Shown here: one piece after another, positions 38,250 to 45,866 of the stretch
Layout of the letters: each line of letters starts with the position of its first letter
How positions within the stretch are numbered: the stretch's first letter is position 1
Origin: an uncultured Blautia sp.
Lineage (GTDB): Bacteria > Bacillota > Clostridia > Lachnospirales > Lachnospiraceae
Direction of reading: 5' to 3'
NCBI GenBank assembly: GCA_946557785.1
Contig: CAMNTH010000011.1
Coordinates: 26,243 to 90,242 of the forward strand
DNA length: 64,000 nt
Translations under genes and position numbers: made by a program
The notes under the pieces: model-generated
Seen by the model: the letters and a program-made list of their open reading frames with translations, nothing else
Database searches by the model: none
What the model was told of the DNA's origin: nothing

Positions 38250-38665
38250 TGAAAAAAGTGTTTGTGTATGGAACTCTCCGGAAGGGAATGTACAATTTTG
38301 ACAAATATTATAAGGCGCATGATTCTTTTCGGGATTTTGGATATGTGAAGGGTACTCTCTATACCATAAAAGGAAAAGAGTACCCGGCACTGATTCCTGG
38401 AAATGAAATAATCCTGGGAGAAATCCACCATGTTCCTGATGAAGTACAGGCAGAGGTGGATCTGATGGAATGCTATTTTGGTGAGGGAAATCCGGAGAAC
38501 GAATATGATAAAATCCTCTGTGAGATTTATGATGCCCATGGAAAGATGATCGATCACCTGCCAGTGTATTTTTATAATCTTCGAAAACCTGAGAACAGAG
38601 CAGCTTTGGGAGAGGTGATCACCTGCAATGACTATGTAGCCTATGTAAAGGAAGGGCACTTATAG
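38249..38665 (+). CDS. Gamma-glutamylcyclotransferase-like protein
   Basis: The 138-residue protein has the GGCT/AIG2 fold signatures VYGTLRKGMYN at residues 6-16, YPALIPG, and a Glu in VDLMECYFGEGN at the position of the catalytic Glu. Members turn gamma-glutamyl compounds into 5-oxoproline and a free amine or amino acid. The overlap with pcp and the DUF969/DUF979 pair means that two 5-oxoproline-forming activities are in one operon. Substrate cannot be read from sequence. Its stop codon lies inside a 21-bp perfect hairpin. Confidence 0.8.
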   Translation: MKKVFVYGTLRKGMYNFDKYYKAHDSFRDFGYVKGTLYTIKGKEYPALIPGNEIILGEIHHVPDEVQAEVDLMECYFGEGNPENEYDKILCEIYDAHGKMIDHLPVYFYNLRKPENRAALGEVITCNDYVAYVKEGHL

Positions 38666-38696
38666 GAAGAACTGTGTTCTTCCTATAAGTGCCCTT
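38652..38696. terminator. 21-bp perfect hairpin terminator, overlapping a stop codon
   Basis: The 21-nt arms at 38652-38672 and 38676-38696 are perfectly complementary with a TGT loop, and CCCTTTG follows. The left arm contains the last codons and stop of the cyclotransferase gene. The leftward alcohol dehydrogenase gene ends 11 nt beyond, so it probably ends both transcripts. Confidence 0.8.
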
Positions 38697-38706
38697 TGCG
38701 ATGTGA

Positions 38707-39891
38707 CTATCTGGCCATCAGATAGATCTTTTCCATGTCCTTCATATTTAGCTGGCGTATTCCGCCAATGGTTCTGGTATCCTCAAAGCTGCACTTAAAT
38801 GCCAGTTTGTGGATTTCCTCATCGCTGAGGATAAGTCCCAGCTCACGCAGATTTGTAGGCATTTCTACTGACCTAAAGAAGTCTTCCATAGCTTCAATCC
38901 CGGCCAGGGCGGTCTTCTGAAAGTCTGTGCCGCAGGGGATATCAAATACATTTGCTGCAAACTGTGCAAACCTTTCAGGATTTTCCTGATAAACATACCG
39001 TGCCCAGCTTCCCCAGAGTGCGGCAAGACCGGCACCGTGAGCTACGTCAAACATTCCGCCAAGCTCATGCTCCAATTGATGACATGCCCAATCTCCGCAG
39101 TCTGTCCCGCAGCCGGTAAGGCCATTGTGGGACAGACTGCCAGCCCACATAACCTCAGCTCTTGCGTTATAATTCTGCGGCTCTTTCATAAGGATCCGGG
39201 CGTTATATATCACGGTCTGCATCAGCGCTTCGCTAATACTGTCTGTAATCTCCATGGTTTCAAAATTTACAAAATACCGTTCCATCGTATGCATCAGAAT
39301 ATCCACACAGCCGCTTTCGGTCTGATACTGGGGAAGGGTGTAGGTAAGGCGCGGATTTAAGATGGCAAATCTGGGTCTGCACAGATCACTTTTAATGCTG
39401 CCCCGCTTCAGCCATCCGTCTTCATTGGTAATGACGCAGGAATTGCTCATTTCGCTTCCGGACGCTGCAATCGTAAGGATAGCACCGATAGGAAGACATT
39501 CCTTCGGTGTTTCTGTTTTCAGGAAGAAATTCCATACATCTGTCCAGGGATTGGCCACTGCGTAACCGATGGCTTTGCAGGAATCGATCACACTGCCGCC
39601 GCCAACAGCGAGGAGAAAATCCACGTTCTCCCGCCGGCAAAGCTCCATTCCCTCCAGAACCTTGGAAAGTCTTGGATTAGGAACAACGCCTCCAAGGGTA
39701 ACAAATTCCAATCCTGCATCCGCAAGGCTTGCTTTTACTTCTTCAAGAAGACCGGAACGAACAGCGCTGCTGCCGCCGTAGTGGATGAGAACCTTATGGC
39801 ATCCCTGCTGTTTTAAAAGTGTTCCCACCTGTAAATGGGTATCTTTACCGAAAAGAACCTGGGTGGGAGTATAGTATTTAAAATTTCTCAT
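38707..39891 (-). CDS. Iron-containing alcohol dehydrogenase
   Basis: A 394-residue group III (Fe) NAD(P)-dependent alcohol dehydrogenase, BdhA/YqhD-like. It shows VLIHYGGSSAVRSG and GGGSVIDSCKAIGYA for cofactor binding and the metal ligands in CVDILMHTMERYF, CHQLEHELGG and VAHGAGLAALWG (one Asp and three His). Probable substrates are aldehydes or butanal formed in fermentation; none can be assigned. It is transcribed alone, with its start facing glyA and about 193 nt between the two start codons. Confidence 0.92.
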   Translation of the reverse strand: MRNFKYYTPTQVLFGKDTHLQVGTLLKQQGCHKVLIHYGGSSAVRSGLLEEVKASLADAGLEFVTLGGVVPNPRLSKVLEGMELCRRENVDFLLAVGGGSVIDSCKAIGYAVANPWTDVWNFFLKTETPKECLPIGAILTIAASGSEMSNSCVITNEDGWLKRGSIKSDLCRPRFAILNPRLTYTLPQYQTESGCVDILMHTMERYFVNFETMEITDSISEALMQTVIYNARILMKEPQNYNARAEVMWAGSLSHNGLTGCGTDCGDWACHQLEHELGGMFDVAHGAGLAALWGSWARYVYQENPERFAQFAANVFDIPCGTDFQKTALAGIEAMEDFFRSVEMPTNLRELGLILSDEEIHKLAFKCSFEDTRTIGGIRQLNMKDMEKIYLMAR

Positions 39892-39974
39892 AATAGCTGC
39901 TCCTTAAAAAATAAGTTCTGCTTCTATTAAAACAGAAATTAAGAAAATAGTCAAAAACAATTCACAAAAAGTTT

Positions 39975-40011
39975 AAAAAGACATTTTTGCTGCACGGACA
40001 AATGTCTTTTT
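39975..40011. terminator. Terminator-like hairpin upstream of glyA
   Basis: AAAAAGACATTT (39975-39986) pairs with AAATGTCTTTTT (40000-40011), a 12-bp stem with a T-rich 3' arm. It lies between two divergent genes and 5 nt before the glyA -35 box, so it may block stray antisense transcription. Confidence 0.5.
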
Positions 40012-40015
40012 GGGA

Positions 40016-40044
40016 TTGACACGCAATGAAAAAACGAGTATAAT
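40016..40044 (+). promoter_or_regulatory. Consensus promoter of glyA
   Basis: TTGACA (40016-40021) and TATAAT (40039-40044), both perfect, with 17-nt spacing. Confidence 0.92.
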
Positions 40045-40084
40045 CGACTTTGCGATTAGATAAAGGATAACAGGAGGATGGATC

Positions 40085-41323
40085 ATGTATTCATTAGAGG
40101 AAATCGGACAGGTTGATTCCGAAATTGCAAAATTGATTGAAGCAGAGGTAGAACGTCAGAATTCCCATATTGAGCTGATTGCTTCTGAGAACTGGGTAAG
40201 CAAGGCAGTTATGGCGGCAATGGGAAGCCCTCTTACAAATAAATATGCAGAAGGATATCCAGGCAAGCGATTTTATGGAGGATGTGTCTGTGTGGATGAA
40301 GTGGAGAAGCTGGCAATTGAGCGTGCGAAGGAGCTGTTTGCCTGTGAATATGCCAATGTACAGCCTCATTCCGGCGCACAGGCAAATATGGCAGTATTTT
40401 TTGCAATGCTGAAACCAGGAGACACGGTTCTTGGTATGAATCTGGCACATGGAGGCCATTTGTCACACGGAAGTGCGGCTAATTTTTCCGGTGCATATTT
40501 TAATGCGGTGTCCTATGGGGTAAATGATGACGGCGTGATTGATTATGAGGAAGTACGCAGGATCGCAAAGGAATGCAGGCCGAAGCTGATCGTAGCAGGC
40601 GCAAGCGCATATGCCAGGGTTATCGACTTTAAGAAATTCCGTGAGATCGCAGACGAGGTAGGCGCATATCTTATGGTGGACATTGCCCATATTGCTGGCC
40701 TTGTAGCAGGAGGACAGCATCCAAGCCCCATTCCCTATGCAGACGTGGTAACTACCACGACCCATAAGACCTTAAGAGGGCCAAGGGGCGGACTGATTCT
40801 TTCAAGCGCAGAGAATGCGAAGAAATTTAATTTTAATAAAGCGGTTTTCCCGGGTACCCAGGGCGGCCCGCTGATGCATGTGATTGCTGCGAAGGCCGTA
40901 TGTCTGAAGGAAGCTTTGCAGCCGGAATTCAAAGCCTATGCAAAACTGATCATTGATAATGCCCAGGCTCTTTGTGAAGGACTGAAAAAGAGAGGCGTGG
41001 ACATTGTATCCGGCGGTACGGATAATCATTTGATGCTGGTAGACTTAAGGAATATCGGAGTGACAGGAAAAGAAATGGAAAATCTTCTGGATGAAGTAAA
41101 TATTACCTGCAACAAGAATGCCATCCCCAACGATCCTCAGTCCCCCTTTGTTACAAGCGGAGTGCGTCTTGGGACAGCGGCAGTCTCCTCCAGAGGAATG
41201 CAGCCGGAAGACATGGATACCATTGCAGAGGCAATTTCTTTAATGCTTAAGAGCCGTGACAATAAGGAACAGGCTAAGGCACTGGTAAAATCCTTAACAG
41301 ATAAATATCCCCTTGTTGGATGA
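40085..41323 (+). CDS. glyA: Serine hydroxymethyltransferase
   Basis: PLP enzyme that interconverts serine and glycine and supplies 5,10-methylene-THF to purine and thymidylate synthesis. The 412-residue protein has [13 protein letters not shown], the PLP lysine Lys228 in [22 protein letters not shown] and [13 protein letters not shown]. Length is normal. AACAGGAGG precedes the ATG. It has a consensus promoter and a terminator of its own. The folate link relates it by pathway to thyA, dfrA and AICAR transformylase elsewhere in the window. Confidence 0.97.
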   Translation: MYSLEEIGQVDSEIAKLIEAEVERQNSHIELIASENWVSKAVMAAMGSPLTNKYAEGYPGKRFYGGCVCVDEVEKLAIERAKELFACEYANVQPHSGAQANMAVFFAMLKPGDTVLGMNLAHGGHLSHGSAANFSGAYFNAVSYGVNDDGVIDYEEVRRIAKECRPKLIVAGASAYARVIDFKKFREIADEVGAYLMVDIAHIAGLVAGGQHPSPIPYADVVTTTTHKTLRGPRGGLILSSAENAKKFNFNKAVFPGTQGGPLMHVIAAKAVCLKEALQPEFKAYAKLIIDNAQALCEGLKKRGVDIVSGGTDNHLMLVDLRNIGVTGKEMENLLDEVNITCNKNAIPNDPQSPFVTSGVRLGTAAVSSRGMQPEDMDTIAEAISLMLKSRDNKEQAKALVKSLTDKYPLVG

Positions 41324-41362
41324 GTTTTAAGATGAATACCTTTTAGAATATTTCTTTAAGAG

Positions 41363-41396
41363 AAGGATTGTATGTTGAACATGCAGTCCTTTTCTG
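41363..41396 (+). terminator. Terminator of glyA
   Basis: AAGGATTGTATGT (41363-41375) pairs with ACATGCAGTCCTT (41379-41391) with two G-T pairs, followed by TTTTCT. Confidence 0.75.
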
Positions 41397-41511
41397 TTAC
41401 TATGAAGTGGGGAAGGTCAGCAATTCTGGAACAAATGACATACTATAGTAGAGAAAAAGTATGGATAAAACCTGATGAAATCGGTATAATAATAAGGGAG
41501 CGGTGATAGAA

Positions 41512-42417
41512 ATGGAAAAGATCATTATTGTGGGTGCAGGTCCTGCGGGAATTTCTGCAGCCCTTTATGCAGCCAGAGGGAATATGGATCCGCTGGTGGT
41601 TGATAATGGAATCGGCGCTTTGGAAAAGGCAGAAAAGATAGAGAATTATTATGGGCTGGAATGCCTCCTTTCCGGCCGGGAGCTTTACGAGAGGGGACTT
41701 GCGCAGGCCAGAAGACTTGGAGTGAGGATCCTTAATGCCCAGGTGCTTGGCATAGGGGGCTTCGATACTTTTGAAGTAAAGACAACCAAAGGCAGCTTTG
41801 AGGCAGAGAGCGTGATCCTGGCAACGGGAGGGAAGCGCAGTACGCCGTCTATTCCCGGAATCCGGGAATTAGAAGGAAGAGGCGTAAGCTATTGTGCAGT
41901 CTGCGATGCTTTCTTTTACAGGGGAAAAGAAGTGGCTGTGTTAGGCCATAGTGATTTTGCTCTTCATGAGGCAGAAGAACTGGTAAACCTTGCTTCCGGA
42001 GTGACGATTTATACAGATGGCATGGAGCCGGAATTTTCCAGGGAGCATCCTATTGCAGTGAATACCATGAAGATCCAGGCCATTGAAGGTGAAGGCCGTG
42101 TAGAAGGTATTCGGCTTCAAAGTGATATGATGATGCAGGAGGAAGGGCAGGAACAGGCGTCCTTTATGCCGACAGACGGTGTTTTTGTGGCTCTTGGGAC
42201 TGCCGGAAGCTCAGAGATCGCACGGCAGATGGGTGCGGAACTTACCGAAAAGGGACATATTAAAGTGGACGAAAAGATGGAATCCACCATTCCAGGCCTG
42301 TTTGCGGCAGGTGACTGCACAGGCGGGCTCCTTCAGGTAGCAAAAGCGGTATATGAAGGCTGCCAGGCAGGAATCAGCGCCATACAGTATGTGCGCAGGC
42401 GTGGTAAGGAATCCTGA
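41512..42417 (+). CDS. trxB: Thioredoxin reductase-like FAD oxidoreductase
   Basis: The 301-residue flavoprotein has the FAD-binding GAGPAGISAALYAARG at the N-terminus, the redox motif SYCAVCDAFFY (CxxC) within the central domain, and FAAGDCTGGLLQVAKA near the end. The central NADPH domain has VAVLGHSDFALHEAEEL, in which the usual GGGDSA is GHSDFA, so pyridine-nucleotide binding may be altered or ferredoxin may be used. AAGGGAGC precedes ATG 41512. The thioredoxin gene follows 25 nt later, so the pair forms a trxB-trxA unit. Confidence 0.85.
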   Translation: MEKIIIVGAGPAGISAALYAARGNMDPLVVDNGIGALEKAEKIENYYGLECLLSGRELYERGLAQARRLGVRILNAQVLGIGGFDTFEVKTTKGSFEAESVILATGGKRSTPSIPGIRELEGRGVSYCAVCDAFFYRGKEVAVLGHSDFALHEAEELVNLASGVTIYTDGMEPEFSREHPIAVNTMKIQAIEGEGRVEGIRLQSDMMMQEEGQEQASFMPTDGVFVALGTAGSSEIARQMGAELTEKGHIKVDEKMESTIPGLFAAGDCTGGLLQVAKAVYEGCQAGISAIQYVRRRGKES

Positions 42418-42442
42418 TACTAAGCAGAAAGGGAGATTGAAT

Positions 42443-42748
42443 ATGGCAAAAACAATTACAGTACAGAATTTTGAGGAAGAAGTTTTGAAATCAGACAGAC
42501 CTTTTTTGGTGGACTTCTGGGCAACCTGGTGCGGACCATGCATGCGCCAGGGACCCATTGTAGAGGAACTTGCGAAGGAAGGCTACGCTGTAGGAAAAGC
42601 AGATGTGGATAAAGAAGCTGCACTTGCACAGAAATACGGAGTTATGAATATTCCTACGCTGATCGTTTTCAAGGACGGAAAGGAAGCAGAACGCCTGGTA
42701 GGCCTTACCTCAAAAGAAAAGCTAAAGAATATCATGGATCAAATGTAA
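42443..42748 (+). CDS. trxA: Thioredoxin
   Basis: A 101-residue thioredoxin with the redox centre Cys30-Gly-Pro-Cys33 in FWATWCGPCMRQ and the cis-Pro NIPTLIVFKDG. It should receive electrons from the flavoprotein encoded just upstream. GAAAGGGAG precedes ATG 42443; the longer frame from 42353 lies inside trxB. Confidence 0.94.
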   Translation: MAKTITVQNFEEEVLKSDRPFLVDFWATWCGPCMRQGPIVEELAKEGYAVGKADVDKEAALAQKYGVMNIPTLIVFKDGKEAERLVGLTSKEKLKNIMDQM

Positions 42749-42766
42749 AACCGGATAAACCCAGGG

Positions 42767-42796
42767 AAAGCTCTTCTGCGGCAGGAGGGCTTTTCT
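42767..42796 (+). terminator. Terminator of trxB-trxA
   Basis: AAAGCTCTTCTG (42767-42778) pairs with CAGGAGGGCTTT (42782-42793) and is followed by T residues. Confidence 0.8.
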
Positions 42797-42830
42797 TGTA
42801 TCACAGACTATAAAAGGAAGACAAGAGCAG

Positions 42831-44564
42831 ATGAAAATTTTATTGGCAGCATGCAATGCAAAATATATTCATTCCAATCTGGCAGTTTATAATTTAAAAG
42901 CATATGCGGGAAAGTACCAGGAACATCTTCTTTTACGCGAGTATACCGTCAACTGGCAAAAGGATGATATCCTGAAGGATTTGTACAGAAGCGGTGCGGA
43001 TGTGGTGTGTTTTTCCTGCTATATTTGGAATATTTCTTTTGTAAAGAGTCTCCTTGAGGACCTGGCACAGCTTATGCCGGATACGGATTTCTGGGTGGGA
43101 GGACCTGAAGTTTCCTTTAATGCTTCTGAATTTTTGAGAGAAAATCCCTTTGTCAAAGGCGTCATGATGGGCGAAGGGGAAGTGACATTTCTTGAGCTTG
43201 TACAGCATTATATAGAAGGTTCAGGACAAAAAGACAGCCGGGAATATAAAATTTTAAAAGAGATACAGGGAATTACATATAGGGAAGAAAACCATATTTA
43301 CCAAAACAGCTGGCGTGAAACAACAGACCTTAGCAAAGTTCCTTTCGCCTATGAGAATCTGGAGGATTTTTCCAACAGAATCATCTACTATGAAAGCAGC
43401 AGAGGCTGTCCATTTTCCTGCAGCTACTGCCTGTCCTCCGTAGATAAAAAGCTGCGTTTCCGCTCCCTGGATCTGGTAAAAAAGGAACTGCAGTTTTTTA
43501 TTGACCACAGAGTGCCCCAGGTAAAATTTGTAGATCGTACTTTTAACTGTAAACACGACCATGCCATGGACATCTGGAGATATATTGCAGAGCATGACAA
43601 TGGGGTGACGAATTTCCATTTTGAGATTTCAGCAGATCTTATGAGGGAGGAGGAGCTTTTGCTCATGGAAACTATGCGGCCTGGTCTCATTCAGCTTGAG
43701 ATCGGTGTGCAGTCCACAAACCCAAAGACCATTCAGGCGATCCATAGAACTATGGATTTAGATAAACTGTCATCCGTTGTGGAAAGGATTCGCAGCTTTG
43801 GAAATATACACCAGCATCTGGATCTGATTGCCGGGCTTCCCTATGAAGACTATGATACCTTCCGCCGCTCTTTTAATGAGGTTTATGTTATGAGACCCCA
43901 GCAGCTTCAGCTTGGTTTTTTAAAAGTATTGAAGGGCTCTTTTATGATGGAGGACGGGGCTGGATATGGAATTGTTTACAAAAAGAGAGAACCTTATGAG
44001 GTGCTCTGTACCAAATGGCTTGCTTATGAAGATATTTTGAAGCTGAAAATGGTGGAAAGTATGGTAGAAGTGTATTATAATAGTGGACAGTTCCAGAATA
44101 CACTTCGTTTTTTGGAGGGCTTCTTTCCGGACGCATTTGGTTTTTATGAAGCGCTGGGTGCTTTTTATGAGAAAAAGGGATATGGAGAAATCTCCCATTC
44201 CAGAATACGGAGATATGAAATCCTGTTGGAATTTCTGGAGGAGCATCCCGGAATTTCCAGGGAAGATGCAAAAGATTGGATGGTGTATGATTTGTACTTA
44301 AGAGAAAATTTGAAGAGCCGTCCGCCCTTTGCTCCTTCACAGAAGCAGTGGGAGCGGGTAATATGGGAATACAGGCGTATTCATCAGGTACCGAAAACAT
44401 CTCATATAGAAGTATTCCGGAATGGAAGAACTGTGCTTTTTGATTATCAAAGGCGTGATCCACTGCTAAAGAATGCCTATGCAAAAGAAGTGGAGTTGGA
44501 TTATGACAAAAACAACACAAGTGGAAGAGATATAAAAAGAGGTGAAAAAAATGGGAATGTTTGA
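42831..44564 (+). CDS. B12-binding-domain radical SAM protein with DUF4080
   Basis: The 577-residue protein has an N-terminal cobalamin-type Rossmann domain (1-140, LLAACNAKYIHSNLA, WVGGPEVSFNA), then a radical SAM domain with the cluster motif Cys193-x3-Cys197-x2-Cys200 (RGCPFSCSYCLSS) and FVDRTFNCKHDHA, and a long C-terminal DUF4080 region (about 380-560). No canonical DxHxxG cobalamin His was seen, so B12 may bind base-off without it or not at all. The reaction is unknown. The 34-residue frame starts inside its last codons. Confidence 0.82.
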   Translation: MKILLAACNAKYIHSNLAVYNLKAYAGKYQEHLLLREYTVNWQKDDILKDLYRSGADVVCFSCYIWNISFVKSLLEDLAQLMPDTDFWVGGPEVSFNASEFLRENPFVKGVMMGEGEVTFLELVQHYIEGSGQKDSREYKILKEIQGITYREENHIYQNSWRETTDLSKVPFAYENLEDFSNRIIYYESSRGCPFSCSYCLSSVDKKLRFRSLDLVKKELQFFIDHRVPQVKFVDRTFNCKHDHAMDIWRYIAEHDNGVTNFHFEISADLMREEELLLMETMRPGLIQLEIGVQSTNPKTIQAIHRTMDLDKLSSVVERIRSFGNIHQHLDLIAGLPYEDYDTFRRSFNEVYVMRPQQLQLGFLKVLKGSFMMEDGAGYGIVYKKREPYEVLCTKWLAYEDILKLKMVESMVEVYYNSGQFQNTLRFLEGFFPDAFGFYEALGAFYEKKGYGEISHSRIRRYEILLEFLEEHPGISREDAKDWMVYDLYLRENLKSRPPFAPSQKQWERVIWEYRRIHQVPKTSHIEVFRNGRTVLFDYQRRDPLLKNAYAKEVELDYDKNNTSGRDIKRGEKNGNV

Positions 44565-44655
44565 TCCAAAGAAGCGCAAAATTGTAACAGCTGTAATTGC
44601 AGTCATTTTGGTTTTGGCCATGATAGTGCCAACAGTATTGTCTATGATTTTATAA
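44551..44655 (+). CDS. 34-residue single-helix membrane peptide
   Basis: Translation gives a basic start MGMFDPKKRK, then one hydrophobic helix (about 11-34, IVTAVIAVILVLAMIVPTVL) to the end. AGAGGTGAA lies just upstream of ATG 44551. It overlaps the last codons of the radical SAM gene by 14 nt in another frame and ends 12 nt before the next gene, so it fits neatly in the operon. No characterised family was recognised. Confidence 0.6.
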   Translation: MGMFDPKKRKIVTAVIAVILVLAMIVPTVLSMIL

Positions 44656-44667
44656 AGGAGACGTACT

Positions 44668-45348
44668 ATGAAGCTGGGAAAAGAGGCAATGGAGAAGCTT
44701 CGGGCAGAAATTACCGGGAAGCTTTCTGCAGGAGACGAGCTGGTAGTGATAGGTGCTGTGGCTCTAAGAGGGACACGCCTGATTGCAGAACGGGAGTATG
44801 CATTTCTCCGAAATTATTTTTCCAAAGGTTTTCTCTTTCATTGCAGGATCCTGGAGGAAGAATACGGAATCCAGGAAACACCGGCAAATAGAGAAGGGAC
44901 GGCGGATATGGAAAGCATTTCTTTGCTGGCTTTAAAGGCTGGTGCAAGCGCTCTTTACATTATGGGAGAAGGAGGCGTTTTAAGTGCCCTGTGGAAAATG
45001 GCAGAGGCATCCCAGGTGGGGCTTGCGGCAGATCTGCGCCGCATTCCCATCCGTCAGGAAACCATCGAGATCTGCGAGCATTTTGATCTGAATCCTTATT
45101 ATCTGCGCTCAGAGGGAGCCTTGCTGGCGGGAGTACCAAGGAGCGATGCTCTTGTGCGGGAATTGGAGAGAATAGGAGTACCGTGGGCAGTCATTGGCCG
45201 GACAAACCATGAAAACAGCCGAATATTATACAGCGGCGTAAACGTCAGATATCTGGATCGTCCCGCAGCCGATGAAATATATAAAATGAAATGGTATGCC
45301 CCCCAAAATGGTATATCCAGTCAATTGGAGGAAATATGGCAAAACTGA
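44668..45348 (+). CDS. AIR-synthase-like C-terminal domain protein
   Basis: The 226-residue protein is similar to the C-terminal half of the PurM/HypE/ThiL superfamily (AIRS_C): MGEGGVLSALWKMAEASQVGL, the RRIPIRQETIEICEHFDLNP segment and EGALLAGVPRSDALV. The N-terminal ATP-binding half of that superfamily is absent or very short, so it probably does not act as a kinase or synthase alone. AAAGGAGAC precedes the ATG. Its end overlaps the trmL start by 13 nt. Function unknown; a HypE-related role is possible but untested. Confidence 0.7.
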   Translation: MKLGKEAMEKLRAEITGKLSAGDELVVIGAVALRGTRLIAEREYAFLRNYFSKGFLFHCRILEEEYGIQETPANREGTADMESISLLALKAGASALYIMGEGGVLSALWKMAEASQVGLAADLRRIPIRQETIEICEHFDLNPYYLRSEGALLAGVPRSDALVRELERIGVPWAVIGRTNHENSRILYSGVNVRYLDRPAADEIYKMKWYAPQNGISSQLEEIWQN

Positions 45349-45836
45349 ATATTGTGTTACATGAGCCGGAGATTCCGGCAAACACGGGAAATATCGGCAG
45401 AACCTGTGTGGCTACAGGCACCAGGCTGCATCTTATAGAGCCCCTTGGCTTTAAGCTGAATGAAAAAGCCATTAAGCGGGCTGGAATGGACTACTGGAAA
45501 GACCTGGACGTGACGGATTATCTGAACTATGAGGATTTTCTGGCAAAAAATCCAGGGGCAAAAATTTATTATGCAACAACAAAAGCCCTAAGGGCTTATA
45601 CGGATGTACAGTTTGAGGATGACTGCTATATTATGTTCGGCAAAGAAAGCGCAGGAATCCCGGAAGAAATCCTTCTAAATAATCAGGAGTCCTGCATCCG
45701 GATTCCCATGATAGGAGATATCCGTTCTTTAAACTTAAGCAACTCCGTAGCAATTGTCCTCTATGAGGCGCTGCGCCAGCATAATTTCCACCACATGCGC
45801 CTGGAGGGACATTTAACAAAATATGACTGGAAATAA
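45336..45836 (+). CDS. trmL: tRNA (cytidine(34)-2'-O)-methyltransferase
   Basis: A SPOUT-class methyltransferase that modifies wobble position 34 of leucine tRNAs. The 166-residue protein shows NIVLHEPEIPANTGNIGRTC at the N-terminus, MFGKESAGIPEEIL and IPMIGDIRSLNLSNSVAIVLYE at the C-terminal knot, which binds SAM. AATTGGAGG precedes ATG 45336, inside the previous gene. It is the last gene of the rightward group and is convergent with the histidine kinase. Confidence 0.93.
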   Translation: MAKLNIVLHEPEIPANTGNIGRTCVATGTRLHLIEPLGFKLNEKAIKRAGMDYWKDLDVTDYLNYEDFLAKNPGAKIYYATTKALRAYTDVQFEDDCYIMFGKESAGIPEEILLNNQESCIRIPMIGDIRSLNLSNSVAIVLYEALRQHNFHHMRLEGHLTKYDWK

Positions 45837-45866
45837 AGCAGCCGGAAATCATCTTGCTTTATCCAG
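45826..45866. terminator. Weak bidirectional hairpin between trmL and kinase gene
   Basis: ATAAAGCA (45833-45840) pairs with TGCTTTAT (45855-45862), extended by CTGG/CCAG with a two-base bulge. It overlaps the ends of both convergent genes; T runs are short. Confidence 0.4.
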
